Positions 37,118-45,791 of a DNA stretch of 64,000 nt are shown one piece after another; the stretch's first letter is position 1; each line of letters begins with the position of its first letter. Location of the stretch: positions 186,001 to 250,000 of the forward strand of contig NZ_PDUW01000007.1 of the NCBI RefSeq assembly GCF_003545815.1, given 5' to 3'. A program made the position numbers and the translations under genes. The stretch comes from Pusillimonas caeni (lineage in GTDB: Bacteria; Pseudomonadota; Gammaproteobacteria; Burkholderiales; Burkholderiaceae_B). A model generated the notes under the pieces. It saw only the letters and a program-made list of their open reading frames with translations, made no database searches and had not been told where the DNA came from.

Positions 37118-38242
37118 TCACTGCCTGTTGAGATTGGCGCCGATGCGCGGCCCCGGAAAGACGATGCTCACCCGGGTGCCCCGCAGCTGGGGCCTGCTGG
37201 CCAGGCGCCACCAGGCGCCGTGGGCCTGCGCGATTTCGCGCACGATGGCCAGTCCCAGGCCCGAGCCCGAACCCGCCGACTGGGGCGACCGATAGAAAGC
37301 ATCGAAGACGCGCTCCTGGTCGGCCGGGTCGATGCCCTGGCCGTCGTCCTCGACCACCAGCGCCGGCGGGGTCGCGTTGACCTGCAGCCTGATGTGGCGC
37401 ACGGAACCGCCGTAGCGCAAGGCATTGTCGATGAGATTGCCCAGCAGTTCGGAAAGCAGCAAGGGGTCGGCGTCCACCCACACCGGCTCGTCCGGCGCCG
37501 CCAGTTGCAGCCTGACATGCTGCTGGCGCGCGCGGGGCAGCCACTCGGCGCCGTTCATGCGCACCCATTCGGCCAGATCGAGGCGCTCGAAGGTATCCTG
37601 GGGGCGCGCCGACGCATCGGCGCGGGCCAACACCAGCAACTGCTCGCCCAGGCGTATCATGCGGTCGGTCACCGCCTTGATGCGCTCGGCGCGGCGGCGC
37701 ACGTCGTCCGGCAGCTCGTTGGCGAGCATGAGCTCGCACTCCAGCTTCAGGCCGCTGAGAGGCGTGCGCAGCTGATGGGCGGCATGGCCTATGAAGCGCT
37801 TCTGCGCCTGCACGGAATCGTCCAGCCGGCTCAGCAAATCGTTCACACGCGCCACCACCGGAACGATCTCGGTGGACAGGCCGCTGGGGTCCAATGGCTG
37901 CAGATCGTCGAGCGATCGCTCTTTGATGTCGTCGGCCAGGCGGTTGATGGAGCGCAGGCTGGAGCGCACGCCGGAGATCAGCACCCAGGCGAACAGGAAC
38001 ACGAGCAGGAACTGACTGAGCAGCATAGCCCAGAAGATGTCGCGCAGCAGCCAGACCTCGAGGTGGATCTTGGTGGTGACCAGCCAGGTGATGGTCAGGT
38101 CGAGCGCGACCAGGATCAAGACCGGAGGCAGCAGCCGCAAGATGAGATGGCGCGCGAGCGATCCCCGCGGCATCAGCCGCGCCAGACGCTTTGCCAAGGT
38201 GTCGTGCGGCGTCGCGGCGTGGCTACGAGGCGTTTTCGACAT
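37118..38242 (-). CDS. Membrane sensor histidine kinase
   Basis: A 374-residue kinase with membrane segments at about 33-56 and 70-92, separated by only ~13 residues of periplasmic loop. A HAMP-like linker follows. The phospho-acceptor is His156 in AAHQLRTPLSG. ATP-binding motifs are NLIDNALRYG, VVEDDGQGID and GSGSGLGLAIVREI. All catalytic parts are intact. The start at 38242 overlaps the response-regulator gene by 20 bases, and a longer open frame runs back into that gene and is rejected. The tiny loop suggests sensing in or near the membrane. The family resembles TctE/QseC types. Confidence 0.9.
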   Translation of the reverse strand: MSKTPRSHAATPHDTLAKRLARLMPRGSLARHLILRLLPPVLILVALDLTITWLVTTKIHLEVWLLRDIFWAMLLSQFLLVFLFAWVLISGVRSSLRSINRLADDIKERSLDDLQPLDPSGLSTEIVPVVARVNDLLSRLDDSVQAQKRFIGHAAHQLRTPLSGLKLECELMLANELPDDVRRRAERIKAVTDRMIRLGEQLLVLARADASARPQDTFERLDLAEWVRMNGAEWLPRARQQHVRLQLAAPDEPVWVDADPLLLSELLGNLIDNALRYGGSVRHIRLQVNATPPALVVEDDGQGIDPADQERVFDAFYRSPQSAGSGSGLGLAIVREIAQAHGAWWRLASRPQLRGTRVSIVFPGPRIGANLNRQ

Positions 38243-38897
38243 CGAGCAGATAGCCGAAGCCGCGCACCGTCTGGATGGAAGCGCCGGTGCCTTCGAGGCG
38301 CTTGCGCAAGCGGTATACATAGACTTCGACCGCGTTCTCGCTGAAGTCGGCATCCCAGGCGGACAGCGAATTCACGATCTGGCGCTTGGTGACCACGCGG
38401 CCCACCCGCCCCATCAGCATCTCGAGCACGGACAATTCGCGTACCGAGAGCGACAGGCGGCGCCCGGAGGCCCTCACTTCGCGGTTGACGGTGTCGAATA
38501 TCAGGGGGCCGGCTTCGAGCTGGGGCTGGGCCTGGCCGGTGCGCCGGCGCGCGAACGCCCGCACCCGGGCGGCGAGCTCGGCCAGCTCGAAGGGTTTGGT
38601 GACGTAGTCGTCGGCGCCGGCATCCAGGCCCGCCACGCGGTCTTCGACCGCATCGCGGGCGGTAAGGACCAGCACCGGAACCTGCTCGCCCTCGCGCCGG
38701 AGCTGGCGCAGGACGTCGAGCCCGCTGATGCCCGGCAGGTTGAGATCGAGCAGCAGCAGATCGTAGGACTGCGCCGATACGGCGCCCGGGACGTGCTCGC
38801 CGTCTTTGAGCCAATCGACCGCATAACCCTGGCCGGCGAGGAATTCTTGCAAGGCGGGACCCAGGGTGGCGTCGTCTTCGATAACTAGAACTCGCAT
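38223..38897 (-). CDS. OmpR-family response regulator
   Basis: A 224-residue regulator. The receiver has the acidic pocket EDD at 7-9, the phosphorylated Asp51 in LLLDLNLPGISG, the Thr/Lys positions in VLTARD and DDYVTKPFEL. The C-terminal winged helix carries RELSVLEMLMGRVGRVVTKRQI and VYVYRLRKRLEG, typical of OmpR/PhoB regulators. It should control transcription in response to the following kinase. It begins 78 bases after exbD, so it could belong to the tonB transcript or to its own promoter. Confidence 0.92.
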   Translation of the reverse strand: MRVLVIEDDATLGPALQEFLAGQGYAVDWLKDGEHVPGAVSAQSYDLLLLDLNLPGISGLDVLRQLRREGEQVPVLVLTARDAVEDRVAGLDAGADDYVTKPFELAELAARVRAFARRRTGQAQPQLEAGPLIFDTVNREVRASGRRLSLSVRELSVLEMLMGRVGRVVTKRQIVNSLSAWDADFSENAVEVYVYRLRKRLEGTGASIQTVRGFGYLLDVENAS

Positions 38898-38975
38898 GCC
38901 GTGATTCTATATCGAACCGCGCCGCCCGTTTGCACGCGGTGCGCTTTTTTGGGGGCCGCCTTACAATCCTGACGG

Positions 38976-39473
38976 CTAGCTGTCTGGCGCGGCCGGAGCG
39001 GCCGAAGGCGCCGTGGCGCCGGCCTCGGGCTGGCCGGCTTCCGCGGGCGCTGCGCTTTTCTCCGAGGGCCGGGTGACGAAGCCCACGCGCTTCATGCCCG
39101 ATGCGCGTGCGCTGCCCATGATCTCGGCAAGAATCTCGTAACGCGTGTTGAGATCCGCCCGGATGCGCAGCTGCGGCTGCGGGTCCTCGCCGGCCTCTTG
39201 CTTGAGCCTGGCCGTCAGGTCTTCGAGCAGCACCGGCTGCTCGTTCCAGAACAGCTGCCCCTGGTCATTGACCGCCAGATCGATGACCTTGGGCTCCTGC
39301 TCGACCGGCTCGGCCGATACCTGCGGCACATTGATCTTGATGGAATGGCTGATCAGCGGAGCGGTGATGATGAAGATCACCAGCAGCACCAGCATCACGT
39401 CGATGAGCGGCACCATATTGATCTCGGACATGGTGTGTCCGCTGCTCTTGTTGTCGAAGCTGCCGAAAGCCAT
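38976..39473 (-). CDS. exbD: Biopolymer transport protein ExbD
   Basis: A 165-residue ExbD/TolR protein. One membrane helix at about 22-42 contains the functional Asp in NMVPLIDVMLVLLVIFIIT. A periplasmic domain follows (KINVPQVSAEPVEQEP, RIRADLNTRYEILAEIM), then an Ala/Pro-rich tail of about 30 residues. It forms the proton-driven motor with ExbB that energises TonB. It starts two bases after the exbB stop codon. Confidence 0.93.
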   Translation of the reverse strand: MAFGSFDNKSSGHTMSEINMVPLIDVMLVLLVIFIITAPLISHSIKINVPQVSAEPVEQEPKVIDLAVNDQGQLFWNEQPVLLEDLTARLKQEAGEDPQPQLRIRADLNTRYEILAEIMGSARASGMKRVGFVTRPSEKSAAPAEAGQPEAGATAPSAAPAAPDS

Positions 39474-39475
39474 GG

Positions 39476-40507
39476 CTATTCACCTTTGCGGGAAGCCGCC
39501 GCGGCGGCGGGAAGGCCGCGGATCTTGCCCCGGTTCTCGGTCACCTGCTGCCCGGTGGACAGGAAGGTGAACAAATCGTGGGCGAAAGCGTCGAGGCGGG
39601 CCAGGTAGACGCGGTTGCTGCGCACGAAGGCGTTGTACGCCAGCACGGCGGGAATGGCCACGGCCAGGCCCAGGCCGGTCATGATCAGCGCCTCGCCGAC
39701 CGGACCGGCGATGCGGTTGATGGTGACGCCGTCGGACAGGCCGATGCCGATCAGGGCGTGATACACGCCCCACACCGTGCCGAACAGGCCCACGAACGGA
39801 GCGGTGGAGCCGATGGAGGCCAGCACCGTCAGGCCGTTCTCGAGCTTGGCCGTTTCCTCGTCGATGACCTTGCGGATGGTGCGGGTCACGAAGGCGCCGG
39901 TGGAGCCCTTTTCTTCGAGCTTCATGGCGCCGTACTTGGCGTGATGGTTGCGCGCATGGATGGCGTGGCTGGCCACGTGGGCGAAGGGTTCGGAGGCGCC
40001 GTGCGTACTGATCTCGTTCTCGACCTCCTCCAGCGAACTGGAGGCCCAGAAATGGTTCAGGAAGCGCGCCGAATGGCGGCTCACGCGCCAGTTGGTGAAG
40101 GACTTCACGAAGATCAGGTACCAGCTCACCAGCGACATCAGGATCAGAATCACGAAAAGGGCCTTGCCTATCATGTCGCTCTGCGCCACGAAGTGCAGAA
40201 TGCCGCCGTCGGCCAGCTGCTGTACGGTGGTGTCCAGCAGGGGCGGCGCACTGGTGGCCGCGGTGGTCGCCGCATCCGTCATCGACGAGGCTGCCGGCGC
40301 CGCCGACGTGGCGGCGTCGATGGCCGAGGATGCCGCGGTGGCCGCCGAGCCCGCCGCATCGGCGGCGGACGAAGCCGCCGTGGCTGCGGAATTCGCCGCG
40401 TCGTTCAGGGACGAAGCCGCGGGCGCCGCGGTCGACGCGGCGGGCTCTTGAGCAGAACCTGCGGCCTGCGCCAGGACATGCAATGCGCCTTGAAGTATGT
40501 TGAACAT
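39476..40507 (-). CDS. exbB: Biopolymer transport protein ExbB (extended N-terminus)
   Basis: A 343-residue ExbB/TolQ proton-channel subunit. The core has three membrane segments at about 130-155, 245-275 and 285-315, with GLFGTVWGVYHALIGIGLSDG and GPVGEALIMTGLGLAVAIPAVLAYN as signatures. It is about 100 residues longer than E. coli ExbB because of an N-terminal stretch of Ala, Ser, Thr and Asp (residues 15-100) after a probable signal peptide. This stretch is periplasmic and contains repeated AASSAxDAA units. The gene lies eight bases past tonB. Confidence 0.92.
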   Translation of the reverse strand: MFNILQGALHVLAQAAGSAQEPAASTAAPAASSLNDAANSAATAASSAADAAGSAATAASSAIDAATSAAPAASSMTDAATTAATSAPPLLDTTVQQLADGGILHFVAQSDMIGKALFVILILMSLVSWYLIFVKSFTNWRVSRHSARFLNHFWASSSLEEVENEISTHGASEPFAHVASHAIHARNHHAKYGAMKLEEKGSTGAFVTRTIRKVIDEETAKLENGLTVLASIGSTAPFVGLFGTVWGVYHALIGIGLSDGVTINRIAGPVGEALIMTGLGLAVAIPAVLAYNAFVRSNRVYLARLDAFAHDLFTFLSTGQQVTENRGKIRGLPAAAAASRKGE

Positions 40508-40515
40508 GCTGGTTC

Positions 40516-41322
40516 CTAGATTACGAAGTCAAATGGGATGTCGGCCAGCGCGGGATACGCGACGCCGTTTTCGGTGTAGGGCTTGAACCGGGCGGTTTTG
40601 GCCGCGCGCACCGCGGATTGGTCCAGGCGCTCGTGGCCCGACGAGGACTGCACCGTCGCGTTGACGACCGAGCCCTGCGGCGAAATCAGCACCCGCACCA
40701 CCACCCGGCCCTTCTCGCCGCGGCGCAGCGAAGCGCGGGGGTATTCCGGATTGGGGCGATTGCCCAGATAGTCGACGCGGCTGATGTGCCTGGGCTGATT
40801 GTCGGGCGCGGGGGTGGGCGCCTTGGGCGTGGCCACGGCGCTTGCCGCGCCGCTGGGCGGAGCGACCGGCTTTGGAGGAGCCTCGACCGGCTTGGGTGCC
40901 GGTTTGGGCACGGGCTTGGGTTTCGGCTTGGGTTTGGGCTTGGGCGGCGGCGGAGGCGGCTCGGGTTGCGTGATCGCCTCGGGCTCCGGCTCGGGTTCGG
41001 GTTCCGGCTCGGGTTCCGGTTCGGGCTCCGGCTCGGGTTCCGGTTCGACCTCGGGCTCGGGTTCTGGCTCGGGCACGATTTCCGGCTCGGGTTCGGGCGG
41101 CACGGCCTCTTCGACCGGCTCGGGCTCGGGCGCCGTGTCGACGATTTCAGGCCCGATCTCGACGAACTGTATTTCCATCGACTCGGGCAAAGCCAGCTCG
41201 GTCTTCTTGGGAGCCGCCAAAATGACTCCCAGCACGGCAAAATGCAATCCCGCAACGCACGTAGCCGCAGCAACTTTGGTCAGCGCGGGGCGAGGGGCAG
41301 GCTCAACACGGGAACGGGACAT
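40516..41322 (-). CDS. tonB: Energy transducer TonB
   Basis: A 268-residue TonB. It starts at the ATG at 41322 (MSRSR); a leftward open frame to 41364 is not needed. An N-terminal membrane anchor (about 18-38) is followed by a rigid Pro-rich periplasmic linker with a long EP repeat (about 64-115) and a KP repeat (about 122-150). The C-terminal domain ([50 protein letters not shown]) contacts receptors. It serves the three receptors in this window and others. A possible Fur-type site lies upstream at 41392-41406. Confidence 0.93.
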   Translation of the reverse strand: MSRSRVEPAPRPALTKVAAATCVAGLHFAVLGVILAAPKKTELALPESMEIQFVEIGPEIVDTAPEPEPVEEAVPPEPEPEIVPEPEPEPEVEPEPEPEPEPEPEPEPEPEPEPEAITQPEPPPPPPKPKPKPKPKPVPKPAPKPVEAPPKPVAPPSGAASAVATPKAPTPAPDNQPRHISRVDYLGNRPNPEYPRASLRRGEKGRVVVRVLISPQGSVVNATVQSSSGHERLDQSAVRAAKTARFKPYTENGVAYPALADIPFDFVI

Positions 41323-41391
41323 GAATCCAACGACAAGGTAAAAGAAGCCCGCGGATAAAATCATCCGGGTAAGCGCGCACGATAGCAGAAA

Positions 41392-41406
41392 TGCGAACTA
41401 TTCGCA
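41392..41406. promoter_or_regulatory. Inverted repeat upstream of tonB, possible Fur site
   Basis: TGCGAA and TTCGCA flank three bases in AT-rich sequence 70 bases before the tonB start. This arrangement resembles the high-GC betaproteobacterial iron box, and tonB-exbBD operons are often Fur-controlled. Match to the classical box is partial. Confidence 0.4.
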
Positions 41407-41491
41407 ATATAAAATTGCGTTTGCCATGCAGCCGATCGACGCTGCCCTGCACCGCCCGCGGCGCACCCGATTTACCGCCACGCCCGGCGTG

Positions 41492-41959
41492 TCACAGAGT
41501 CAAACCGCTGAGGCCCCGCATCATCGAGCGAAGCTGCGCGTGCAGCGGGCCGAATTGGGACTCGTCCAGTTCGGCCAGCAGCGCCCGCTCTACCTGCACC
41601 ACCGCGGCATCGCATTGCTGCAGCAGGGTTTCCCCCTTGCGGGTCAGGCGTATATGGATGATGCGGCCGTGCGATGCGGCCGATTCGCGGTTGATCCACC
41701 CGCGCGTTTCCATCAGCTTGACCATCTCGTTCGCCGATTGCGGCGACACCATGGAGCGTTCGGCCAATTGCGCGTTGGAGAGCTGGCCATGGCTGTTGAG
41801 CACCGACAGCGCCGTGTATTGCGCCGCGGTCACGTCCCAGGGCGCCAGCGCATCGCGGATGCGCCGGTTCAACACATGATCGAGGCGCCCAATGAGATAG
41901 GCGATGCCGTTGGGCCGCTGTGGCCAGGTTTGCGTGAATTGAGGGTTTTTCTGGATCAT
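41492..41959 (-). CDS. MarR-family transcriptional regulator, divergent from feruloyl-CoA synthase
   Basis: A 155-residue MarR protein with a winged helix at about 45-115 (LSNAQLAERSMVSPQSANEMVKLMETRGWI is the recognition part, RGRIIHIRLTRKGE-like wing). The ATG at 41959 was chosen; a TTG at 42004 would run through the operator. Divergent pairing with fcs is like CouR/FerR regulators, which are released from DNA by hydroxycinnamoyl-CoA thioesters. That ligand is inference. Confidence 0.87.
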   Translation of the reverse strand: MIQKNPQFTQTWPQRPNGIAYLIGRLDHVLNRRIRDALAPWDVTAAQYTALSVLNSHGQLSNAQLAERSMVSPQSANEMVKLMETRGWINRESAASHGRIIHIRLTRKGETLLQQCDAAVVQVERALLAELDESQFGPLHAQLRSMMRGLSGLTL

Positions 41960-42002
41960 GGACAGGCTTGTCAGCGGGTATCTCGACGTGTAGTATAAGC
42001 CC

Positions 42003-42023
42003 AATATCAGGCTACTTGATATT
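42003..42023. promoter_or_regulatory. Candidate MarR operator between marR and fcs
   Basis: Perfect 7-base arms AATATCA and TGATATT separated by seven bases in the divergent promoter region, 44 bases before the regulator start and 38 before fcs. The size and AT-richness suit a MarR dimer. Confidence 0.5.
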
Positions 42024-42060
42024 ATTCTTCAAGCATCATTCGGAAAAACGACAAAGTATC

Positions 42061-43917
42061 ATGGAGACAGCACCGCGTTATCGCAGTGTGGCCCTCGGCC
42101 CCAAAGACATCGAAGTCCAGACCCGCGCGAACGGATACACCTATGTGCGTTCGCCCGGGCAATTGGGCGACTATCCCGACCGCCTTACCGACAAGCTGAT
42201 CCACTGGGCCGCGCAGGCTCCCGATCGCACCTATATCGCCCAGCGCGAGCCGGGCCATGGCCCCTGGCGCCGCATCAGCTACGCCGACGCCTTGCAAGCG
42301 GCGCGGCAAATCGGCCAGGCCCTGCTCGACCGCGGGCTCGATGCCGACCGGCCGGTACTGATGCTGTCGGGCAACGACATAGAGCAGGCGCTGCTGGCCC
42401 TGGGCTGCCAGTTCGCCGGCGTACCCTACTCGCCCATTTCGCCGGCCTATTCCCTGGTCTCCAAAGACTACGAAAAACTGCGCCACGTCCTTGAAGTCGT
42501 CACGCCGGGCCTGGTGTTCGTGTCCGACGCCCAGACCTATGGCGACGCCATACGCGCCACCATGGGCCCCGATATCGAACTCACCTCCACCCGGCCCGAG
42601 CAGATCGACCGGCCCTGCACCCCTTTCAGCGAATTGCTGGCCACGCCCGCCGCCGGGGCCGTCGATGCCGCGCAGCGCGCGACGGGGCCCGACACCATCG
42701 TCAAGTTTTTGTTCACCTCGGGTTCCACCAGCCTGCCCAAGGCGGTCATCAACACCCAGCGCATGATGTGCAGCAACCTCAAGATGATGGTGCTGGCCTG
42801 GCCTTTTCTTACCGAAGAGCCGCCCGTGCTGGTCGACTGGCTGCCCTGGAACCACACCTTCGGCGGCAACCACAATCTGGGACTGGTGCTGTACAACGGC
42901 GGCACGCTGTACATCGACGAAGGCAAGCCCACCGAGCAGGGCATGGAAACCACGCTGCGCAATCTGCGCGAAATCGCGCCCACGGTGTATTTCAACGTGC
43001 CCATCGGCTGGGAAAAAATCGCCAATGCGCTCGAGGCGGACGAAGCCCTGCGCGCCAAGTACTACAGCCGCGTCAAGATGCAGTTCTACTCGGGCGCAGC
43101 ATTGGCCCAGCCGGTATGGGACAAACTCCACGCCACGGCCGAAAAAGCCTGCGGCGAGCGCATCGTCATGACCACCGGCCTGGGCATGACCGAAACCTCG
43201 CCCTCGGCGATGTTCGTGCTCGACGAGCGCGCCCTGGCGGGCCAGATCGGGCATCCGCTGCCCGGCATGGAATTCAAGCTGGTGCCCAACGGCGACAAGA
43301 TCGAGGTCCGCTACAAGGGCCCCAACGTCACGCCGGGCTACTGGCGCGAACCCGCGAAAACCGCCGAGGCCTTCGACGACGAGGGCTTCTTCTGCTCGGG
43401 CGACGCCGTCAAATGGCTCGACCCCGACGACCCGCGCCGGGGTTTCGTCTTCGATGGGCGCGTGGCCGAAGACTTCAAGCTCGACACCGGCACCTGGGTC
43501 AACGTGGGTCCCTTGCGGGCGCAGGTCGCGCGCGAGGGCGCGCCCTATCTGCAAGACTCCGTCATTACCGGACACAATCGGCGCGAACTCGGGGTGCTCA
43601 TCATACCCAACCTGGTTCAATGCCGGCTGCTCTCGGGCCTGCCTGAAGACGCCGCCCCCGAAGCCGTGCTGTCCAGCCCGCCGGTGCGCGGCTTCTTCCA
43701 GCAGCTGATCGAGCGCCTGCACAATCTCGGCACGGGCAGCGCCACCCGCATCGCGCGCGGCCTGGTGCTGGTCGAGCCGCCCTCTCTCGATCGCGGCGAA
43801 ATCACCGACAAGGGTTCGATCAATCAGCGCGCCGTGCTGAGCCATCGCGCCCGGCTGGTCGAGGCCCTTTACGACGAGACCGATCCCGGCGTGCTGAAGC
43901 CGGGCAAGAATTCATAA
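42061..43917 (+). CDS. fcs: Feruloyl-CoA synthase (acyl-adenylate-forming ligase)
   Basis: A 618-residue enzyme of the adenylate-forming superfamily. The ATP motif FLFTSGSTSLPKAV is near residue 220, GMTETSPSAMF is the A5 region, FVFDGRVAEDFKL the hinge, and EITDKGSINQ carries the C-terminal catalytic Lys. The overall sequence matches the feruloyl-CoA synthase group, which activates ferulate, p-coumarate or caffeate with CoA. The next steps, an enoyl-CoA hydratase/lyase and vanillin dehydrogenase, are not in the window. It starts at the ATG at 42061, excluding a longer frame through the promoter. The downstream binding protein gene follows after 48 bases. Confidence 0.87.
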   Translation: METAPRYRSVALGPKDIEVQTRANGYTYVRSPGQLGDYPDRLTDKLIHWAAQAPDRTYIAQREPGHGPWRRISYADALQAARQIGQALLDRGLDADRPVLMLSGNDIEQALLALGCQFAGVPYSPISPAYSLVSKDYEKLRHVLEVVTPGLVFVSDAQTYGDAIRATMGPDIELTSTRPEQIDRPCTPFSELLATPAAGAVDAAQRATGPDTIVKFLFTSGSTSLPKAVINTQRMMCSNLKMMVLAWPFLTEEPPVLVDWLPWNHTFGGNHNLGLVLYNGGTLYIDEGKPTEQGMETTLRNLREIAPTVYFNVPIGWEKIANALEADEALRAKYYSRVKMQFYSGAALAQPVWDKLHATAEKACGERIVMTTGLGMTETSPSAMFVLDERALAGQIGHPLPGMEFKLVPNGDKIEVRYKGPNVTPGYWREPAKTAEAFDDEGFFCSGDAVKWLDPDDPRRGFVFDGRVAEDFKLDTGTWVNVGPLRAQVAREGAPYLQDSVITGHNRRELGVLIIPNLVQCRLLSGLPEDAAPEAVLSSPPVRGFFQQLIERLHNLGTGSATRIARGLVLVEPPSLDRGEITDKGSINQRAVLSHRARLVEALYDETDPGVLKPGKNS

Positions 43918-43965
43918 CGACGCCCGCGGCGCATAGGTCCGCGGCACTACTCAGGAGACACGACA

Positions 43966-45114
43966 ATGATCAACAAGAAACTCTGGCGCGCAACGCTCTT
44001 GGCCGCCTCTTTGGGGCTGGGCGCGGCGCCCGCGGCCCACGCCGACCTCACCATAGGCGTCGTCCTGTCGCTGACGGGCCCGGCATCCGGCCTGGGCATC
44101 CCCGTCAATACGGGCTTTGCCCTGTGGCCCGAGACCGTGGGCGGCGAAAAGGTCAAGTTCATCACCCTCGACGACGGCAGCGACCCGGCAAAAGCCCAGA
44201 AGAACGTGCAACGCCTCATCTCCGAAGACAAGGTCGACGTCATCATAGGCTCCAGCACCACCACGCCCGCCATCGCCATGGGCGAGGCGGCCGCCGAAGG
44301 CCAGACAGTGCAGCTTGCCGCGGCACCGGCCGAGTTTCCCGAGGGCAAAGGCACCTGGACCTTCCGCCTGCCCCAGTCCACCGCCGTCATGGCCGGCGGC
44401 GTCATCGACCACATGAAGAAACACGGCGTCAAGAACTTTGCCTTCATCGGCTACAACGACGCCTACGGCGAAAGCTGGCTGCGCGACCTCACCAACCTGG
44501 CCAAAGAAGCCGGCATCGAGATCACCACCGCCGAACGCTATGCCCGCGCCGATACCAGTGTCACGGCGCAGGCGCTCAAGGCCATCGCCACCAAGCCGGA
44601 CGCCATCCTGATCGTGGCCTCGGGCAGCGGCGCCGCCATGCCCCACACCACTGTGGTCGAGCGCGGCTACAAGGGCAAAATCTACCAGACCCACAGCGCC
44701 GCCTCGCGCGACCTGATCCGCCTGGGCGGCAAGGCGGTCGAAGGCTCTTTCGTCGTCTCGGGCCTGGCCGTCCTGCCCGAAGGTCTGCCCGACTCGCACC
44801 CGTCCAAGAAGATCGCGGTCGACTTCGTCAACGCCTACGAAAAGAAAAACGGCGACGGCTCGCGCAATCAGTTCGCCGCGCACGCCTATGACGCCTATCT
44901 CATCCTGGACAAGGTGGTGCCCGCGGCGCTCGAAAAAGGCAAGCCCGGCACGCAGGAGTTCCGCACCGGCCTGAAGGAGGCGCTCGAAACCCACGGCAGC
45001 ATCCCCGTCACCCAAGGCGTGATCACCTACACCAAGGATGACCACTTCGGCTTCGACAAGCAGGCCCAGATGATGCTGACCATCAAGGACGGCGCCTTCG
45101 CAGCGGCGGATTGA
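43966..45114 (+). CDS. Liv-type periplasmic binding protein, probably for aromatic acids
   Basis: A 382-residue type I binding protein with a signal peptide ending PAAHAD. The mature start LTIGVVLSLTGPASGLGIPVNTG and the closing FGFDKQAQMMLTIKDGAF fit LivK-like proteins. It is in an operon with feruloyl-CoA synthase behind a GGAG ribosome-binding site. Relatives such as CouP of Rhodopseudomonas bind p-coumarate and ferulate, so lignin-derived aromatics are the likely ligand. No permease genes are adjacent. A strong terminator follows. Confidence 0.87.
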   Translation: MINKKLWRATLLAASLGLGAAPAAHADLTIGVVLSLTGPASGLGIPVNTGFALWPETVGGEKVKFITLDDGSDPAKAQKNVQRLISEDKVDVIIGSSTTTPAIAMGEAAAEGQTVQLAAAPAEFPEGKGTWTFRLPQSTAVMAGGVIDHMKKHGVKNFAFIGYNDAYGESWLRDLTNLAKEAGIEITTAERYARADTSVTAQALKAIATKPDAILIVASGSGAAMPHTTVVERGYKGKIYQTHSAASRDLIRLGGKAVEGSFVVSGLAVLPEGLPDSHPSKKIAVDFVNAYEKKNGDGSRNQFAAHAYDAYLILDKVVPAALEKGKPGTQEFRTGLKEALETHGSIPVTQGVITYTKDDHFGFDKQAQMMLTIKDGAFAAAD

Positions 45115-45130
45115 ACATTCTTACCGGCAA

Positions 45131-45173
45131 GTGCGGCCCGCGAAGCCATCGCATCGCGGGCCGCACGCTTTTT
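45131..45173 (+). terminator. Rho-independent terminator after the fcs-binding protein operon
   Basis: A perfect 13-base-pair GC stem (45131-45143 with 45154-45166) with a ten-base loop, followed by a run of five T, 16 bases past the stop codon. Confidence 0.85.
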
Positions 45174-45233
45174 CCGGAGGGAATGCCGATTGCTGGCCCA
45201 CGCTCGTACCTTATCCAGACATCGGAGGACGCC

Positions 45234-45791
45234 ATGGCCGGCAAACCCTATTCCCCATCCATCGCCGACTGGCCCGAGGACGCGCGCGAAGCCGCGCAAC
45301 TCGTCGTCGATCAGTACGGAGAACCCGACGAAGTCAACGCCAGCCAAGTCACCTGGCACAAGCCGGGCCCGTGGAAGCGAATCGTAGCTTCGCGGCAGGT
45401 GCACGAGCATAATTTTCCGGCTCCGCACCTGGATTCCGTGGAATCGGTCATCGACTATCGTTTTCCCATCGCCAAGGCTCGGGACATCTGCGCCTTCGAC
45501 GGCAGTGTCGTGATCAATCGCACCGAGGGCGAGGTCTCGGCGCGCTGCCATGACGAACAGGCCAACTTCCTGGCGCTGAATCTGATGCACGACATCGCCA
45601 CCGGCGCCAAGGACATCGAGCAGGCCCGCCAGTACTATGCCAAGGAATTCGCCGACTATCGCCGCAAGAAGCCCACTCCCTACATGGAGAAGCTGCGCTT
45701 CTCGCCGCCCGACGGCGGTACGGCCGATCCCGATACACGCATTCTTTCCGACGACGACCTGAAGCAGGCGGTCGAGGAGGGTAAATCATGA
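45234..45791 (+). CDS. Conserved hypothetical protein, first of a coupled pair
   Basis: A 185-residue soluble protein, with GGAGG five bases before the ATG at 45234 fixing the start; earlier in-frame starts lie in the terminator region. It has no signal peptide or membrane segment. Charged stretches such as TWHKPGPWKRIVASR and a C-terminal Lys/Asp-rich tail are visible, as is a central ARCHDEQANFLALNLMHDI segment. I recognise it as a recurrent Burkholderiales hypothetical but know no function. Its stop codon overlaps the next start as ATGA, so the two proteins probably act together. Confidence 0.78.
   Translation: MAGKPYSPSIADWPEDAREAAQLVVDQYGEPDEVNASQVTWHKPGPWKRIVASRQVHEHNFPAPHLDSVESVIDYRFPIAKARDICAFDGSVVINRTEGEVSARCHDEQANFLALNLMHDIATGAKDIEQARQYYAKEFADYRRKKPTPYMEKLRFSPPDGGTADPDTRILSDDDLKQAVEEGKS

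Noticed and set aside
40900-41110. Repeat array resembling a CRISPR or satellite
   Set aside because: It is the Pro-Glu and Pro-Lys codon repeat of the TonB linker, in frame and without spacers.
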